A stretch of DNA of 64,000 nucleotides from assembly GCF_009828015.1 (NCBI RefSeq), contig NZ_WTYG01000002.1:124001-188000 (forward strand). The letters run 5' to 3'. The translations under genes and the position numbers were made by a program. Positions 60,397-64,000 of the stretch are shown in pieces; the stretch's first letter is position 1, and each line of letters starts with the position of its first letter. The stretch comes from Qipengyuania citrea (GTDB lineage Bacteria > Pseudomonadota > Alphaproteobacteria > Sphingomonadales > Sphingomonadaceae). The notes under the pieces are model-generated. The model was not told where the DNA came from and did not search any database. It saw nothing but the letters and a program-made list of their open reading frames with translations.

Positions 60397-61785
60397 ATGA
60401 CACAGTTTTCCGATCTTGGGCTGTCGCAGCCCGTCCTTCAGGCGCTTGACCTCAAGGGCTATTCCACTCCCACGCCGATCCAGGAAGGGGCGATCCCGCC
60501 CGTTCTCGAAGGGCGCGACCTGATGGGTATCGCGCAGACCGGCACCGGCAAGACCGCCGCCTTCATGCTGCCCAGCATCGATCGCCTGCGCGAAGCCGAC
60601 AAGCAGACGCCGTTCAAATCCTGCCGCATGCTGGTGCTTGCGCCGACGCGCGAACTGGCCGGCCAGATCGCCCAGAGCGCCAAGGATTACGGTGCGCTGG
60701 CGGGCCTCAAGGTCCATTCGATCGTCGGCGGCACCTCGGTCAACAAGGACCGCAACAAGCTGCACCGCGGCACCGACATCCTCGTTGCCACGCCTGGCCG
60801 GCTGCTCGATCTGATCGACCAGAAGGCCTTCACGCTCGACAAGGTCGAAGTGCTGGTGCTCGACGAGGCCGATCAGATGCTCGACCTCGGCTTCATTCAC
60901 GCGCTGCGCCGGATCAGCCAGCTGGTCCCCGAAGACCGCCAGACGCTGTTCTTCAGCGCCACCATGCCCAAGCAGATCCAGGAACTGGTCGGCAAATACT
61001 GCCGTAACCCGGTCAAGGTCTCGGTCACGCCCGAAAGCACCACTGCCGAACGCATCGACCAGTATCTCTTCATGGTCCAGCAGGACGAGAAGCAGACGCT
61101 GCTCGAAATGATCCTGTCCGAACGCCACCAGGTGCCGGGCAAGTTCGAGCGCGTGCTGATCTTCGCGCGCACCAAGCATGGCTGCGACCGGGTGGTAAAG
61201 AAGCTGGCGCAGGTCGGCATTCCCGCCAACGCCATCCACGGCAACAAGAGCCAGCCGCAGCGCGAACGCGCGCTCGACGAGTTCAAGCGCGCCAAGACGC
61301 CGATCCTGATCGCGACCGATGTCGCCGCGCGCGGGATCGACATCCCCGGCGTGAGCCATGTGATCAATTACGAACTGCCCAACGTGCCCGAGCAATACGT
61401 CCACCGCATCGGCCGGACCGCGCGCGCGGGCAAGGATGGCATCGCGATTGCCTTCTGCGCCGAGGACGAGCGCGATTACCTCAAGGACATCCGCAAGAAG
61501 ACCGATGCCGAGTTCGAACGCCTGCCGCTGCCGGACAATTTCCGCGCGGTCGTCGAAGGCGTCGGCCCGACCAAGCGCGCGGCCCCCGGCCAGCGTATGG
61601 CCAAGCCCAAGGTTCGCCCCACCGGCGACGCGGCGAAGCGGGCCAAGCCCAAGGACAAGCATCCCGCCCGCAAGGGCCGTCCCAGCGGCGCAGGCGGTCC
61701 GGGCGGCGGCGGAAACGCCGGTGCCGGCAGGCCCGGCGGTGGCCGCAGCCGCAATCGCCGGCGCAGCAGCGCCGCACGCGGCTAA
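60397..61785 (+). CDS. DEAD-box RNA helicase (RhlE-like)
   Basis: ATP-dependent RNA helicase of 462 residues. Motifs run in order: Q motif PTPIQ, I AQTGTGKT, Ia APTRELA, Ib TPGRLLD, II DEAD, III SAT, V ATDVAARGID and VI HRIGRTARAG. The C-terminal 90 residues are Lys/Arg/Gly/Pro-rich, an unstructured RNA-binding tail typical of RhlE/CsdA relatives. ATG 60397 (MTQFSDLGLS) is preferred over ATG 60385. Ribosome assembly or mRNA decay in the cold are the usual roles. It overlaps the convergent channel gene by 4 bp. Confidence 0.94.
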   Translation: MTQFSDLGLSQPVLQALDLKGYSTPTPIQEGAIPPVLEGRDLMGIAQTGTGKTAAFMLPSIDRLREADKQTPFKSCRMLVLAPTRELAGQIAQSAKDYGALAGLKVHSIVGGTSVNKDRNKLHRGTDILVATPGRLLDLIDQKAFTLDKVEVLVLDEADQMLDLGFIHALRRISQLVPEDRQTLFFSATMPKQIQELVGKYCRNPVKVSVTPESTTAERIDQYLFMVQQDEKQTLLEMILSERHQVPGKFERVLIFARTKHGCDRVVKKLAQVGIPANAIHGNKSQPQRERALDEFKRAKTPILIATDVAARGIDIPGVSHVINYELPNVPEQYVHRIGRTARAGKDGIAIAFCAEDERDYLKDIRKKTDAEFERLPLPDNFRAVVEGVGPTKRAAPGQRMAKPKVRPTGDAAKRAKPKDKHPARKGRPSGAGGPGGGGNAGAGRPGGGRSRNRRRSSAARG

Positions 61786-62882
61786 CTGTCAGGGGCGGGG
61801 CCGGTCGTTTCCGGCTCCGCTTCCCCGTTCATCAGCCGCAGCCGCGCAAAGGCTGCGGGCTGGTGGTCGGCCAGCCATTCGAGCATCCCTTCGCGGATGT
61901 CGCAGCGCAGGTCGAACAGCGTGGGCGAATCCTTCGCGCTCATCAGCAGCCGCACCTCGATCGCATCGCGCTTCGTGTCGGTCACCTGCACCACCTGCAC
62001 ACGGCCGTCCCAGCGCGGATTGTCCGCGATCTGGCGTTCGAATTCGGCGCGGATCGGGCCGATCCGGGTCACCGGGTCGAGATAGAGCATCACCGAACCC
62101 AGCAGCTGCGCGGTTTTCTTGGTCCAGTTCTCGAACGCGCCCTCGAGGAATTGCGATGTCGGCACGATCAGCCGCCGCTCGTCCCAGATCTTGACCACCA
62201 CATAGGTCGTGCGGATGTCCTCGATCCGTCCCCATTCGCCTTCGACGATTACCACGTCATCGATATTGATCGGCTCGGTCAGCGCCATCTGCACGCCCGC
62301 GATCAGCGATTTGAGCGCGGGCTGCGCGGCCGCGCCCACTGCGAGGCCCGCGAGGCCCGCCGAGGCGACCAGCGTCACCCCGATATCGCGCACGCCGGGG
62401 ATCGACAGCAGCACCAGCCCGACGGTCACGAAGATGATGATGAAGGTCGCGATGCGGCTGAGCATGGTCAGCTTGGTGCGCTGGCGCCGGGCGGAGAGAT
62501 TGTCCTCCACCGAGATATCCGCGCGCAGCTTCATCGCCTCGATCAGCGCCTGTAAGATCGCCAGCGCGATCCACCCGATCACCGCGGGCATGACAAAGCC
62601 GGCGACGCGTTCCCACACGGTCTCGAAGGCGGGAATCTCGCGCGCGGTCAGCACCAGCGCCAGCGCGACCAGCGCAAAGCGCGTGGGCATGGCGAGCCGC
62701 CGCACCAGCATCTCGTCCGCCTCGCTCCGCGTGCGTCCCACGACGCGGCGCAGCAGGCGGAACACCACCCAGTGCAGCAGCAGCGCGGCCAGCGTCGCGG
62801 CCACGGCCAGCGCCAGCAGATTCCATGGATGCGGCAGGATCGCCGTCCCGCGGGCGGCGTAATCGGCAAGCGTATCGGTCAT
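61782..62882 (-). CDS. Mechanosensitive ion channel family protein (MscS-like)
   Basis: Protein of 366 residues. Four helices occur, the last (GVTLVASAGLAGLAVGAAAQPALKSLIAG) being the pore-lining TM3 of MscS with its alternating Gly/Ala. The beta domain follows at once with INIDDVVIVEGEWGRIEDI, then a mixed C-terminal domain. These channels open under membrane tension to release solutes in osmotic downshock. ATG 62882 is chosen. The gene is divergent from gor by 155 bp, which holds no clear feature. Confidence 0.92.
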   Translation of the reverse strand: MTDTLADYAARGTAILPHPWNLLALAVAATLAALLLHWVVFRLLRRVVGRTRSEADEMLVRRLAMPTRFALVALALVLTAREIPAFETVWERVAGFVMPAVIGWIALAILQALIEAMKLRADISVEDNLSARRQRTKLTMLSRIATFIIIFVTVGLVLLSIPGVRDIGVTLVASAGLAGLAVGAAAQPALKSLIAGVQMALTEPINIDDVVIVEGEWGRIEDIRTTYVVVKIWDERRLIVPTSQFLEGAFENWTKKTAQLLGSVMLYLDPVTRIGPIRAEFERQIADNPRWDGRVQVVQVTDTKRDAIEVRLLMSAKDSPTLFDLRCDIREGMLEWLADHQPAAFARLRLMNGEAEPETTGPAPDS

Positions 62883-63037
62883 GCGGTCTCCCGTTGGATG
62901 CATGCGGACAGGGCCGGCATCCCCTCCCAGGGACTTGCCCTTCCAACCCCGGTTCCCGCCGCGCGGTTCCCGCTTGCCTCTTGTGCCGCTGCGCGCGAGG
63001 CCCCAAGTGCGGCGCGCATTCACAACGGAGACAGGCT

Positions 63038-64000
<963 letters not shown>

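Overview
The window is a dense stretch (about 62 protein genes, very high G+C) of what looks like the chromosome of an alphaproteobacterium of the order Sphingomonadales, probably the Erythrobacteraceae. That placement is inference. It rests on a C4-pathway 5-aminolevulinate synthase (HemA), a MucR/Ros zinc-finger regulator, a DUF1489 gene, the order DUF721 - thioredoxin-fold protein - smc, and hairpin-forming intergenic repeats of the type common in this order. I saw no tRNA, rRNA, CRISPR, prophage, transposase or plasmid signature.

Layout. 1-6.8 kb (minus): a cut-off M24 peptidase, smc, two DsbA-like thioredoxin-fold proteins and a DUF721 (DciA-like) gene. 6.8-11 kb (mostly plus): mutY, a small membrane protein behind a perfect operator-like dyad, a Tat-exported serine hydrolase, nudC and a FrnE-type DsbA. 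11-13.5 kb (minus): a small acidic protein, DUF1489 and mgtE, with a paired-hairpin repeat between the last two. 13.6-19.5 kb (plus): cyclophilin, miaB, phoH, ybeY, corC and a LysR regulator. A GIY-YIG nuclease gene framed by inverted hairpin repeats sits exactly between phoH and ybeY. 19.5-23.7 kb (minus): plsC, fur, mucR, rimI, tsaB, a nitroreductase and an Nfu-type Fe-S scaffold. 23.8-28.2 kb: an M16 protease and class II DAHP synthase.

28.2-37.2 kb (plus) is a stress/redox region: egtB-egtD (ergothioneine), an aspartic protease, otsB - GH15 hydrolase - otsA (trehalose), a tyrosine phosphatase and trxB. 37.2-43.2 kb: two tandem MAPEG proteins and a threonine dehydratase-like enzyme (minus), then carboxy(nor)spermidine dehydrogenase, its decarboxylase and an ornithine/lysine decarboxylase (plus), enough for putrescine to spermidine. 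43.3-49.5 kb: GST and an HCCA-isomerase-like protein, then minus-strand metabolic genes, a cell-wall hydrolase, hemA and murI. 49.6-54.2 kb (plus): plsY-dprA, topA and a small HTH-like gene. 54.2-57.2 kb (minus): lepB-rnc-era followed by an AT-rich orphan membrane-protein gene. 57.3-64 kb: pgi, an Nramp-like transporter, an RhlE-type helicase, a mechanosensitive channel and a glutathione reductase cut by the window end.

Most of this is ordinary conserved chromosome. The parts worth a second look are the GIY-YIG cassette with covarying inverted hairpins (16,688-17,063), two other paired-hairpin repeats of different families (11,801-11,896 and 49,515-49,602), the back-to-back dyads upstream of egtBD, the 22-bp dyad at 8,008-8,029, the AT-rich orphan gene behind era, the Nramp-like protein lacking the usual metal motifs, and the protein-like in-frame tail behind the mgtE stop codon.
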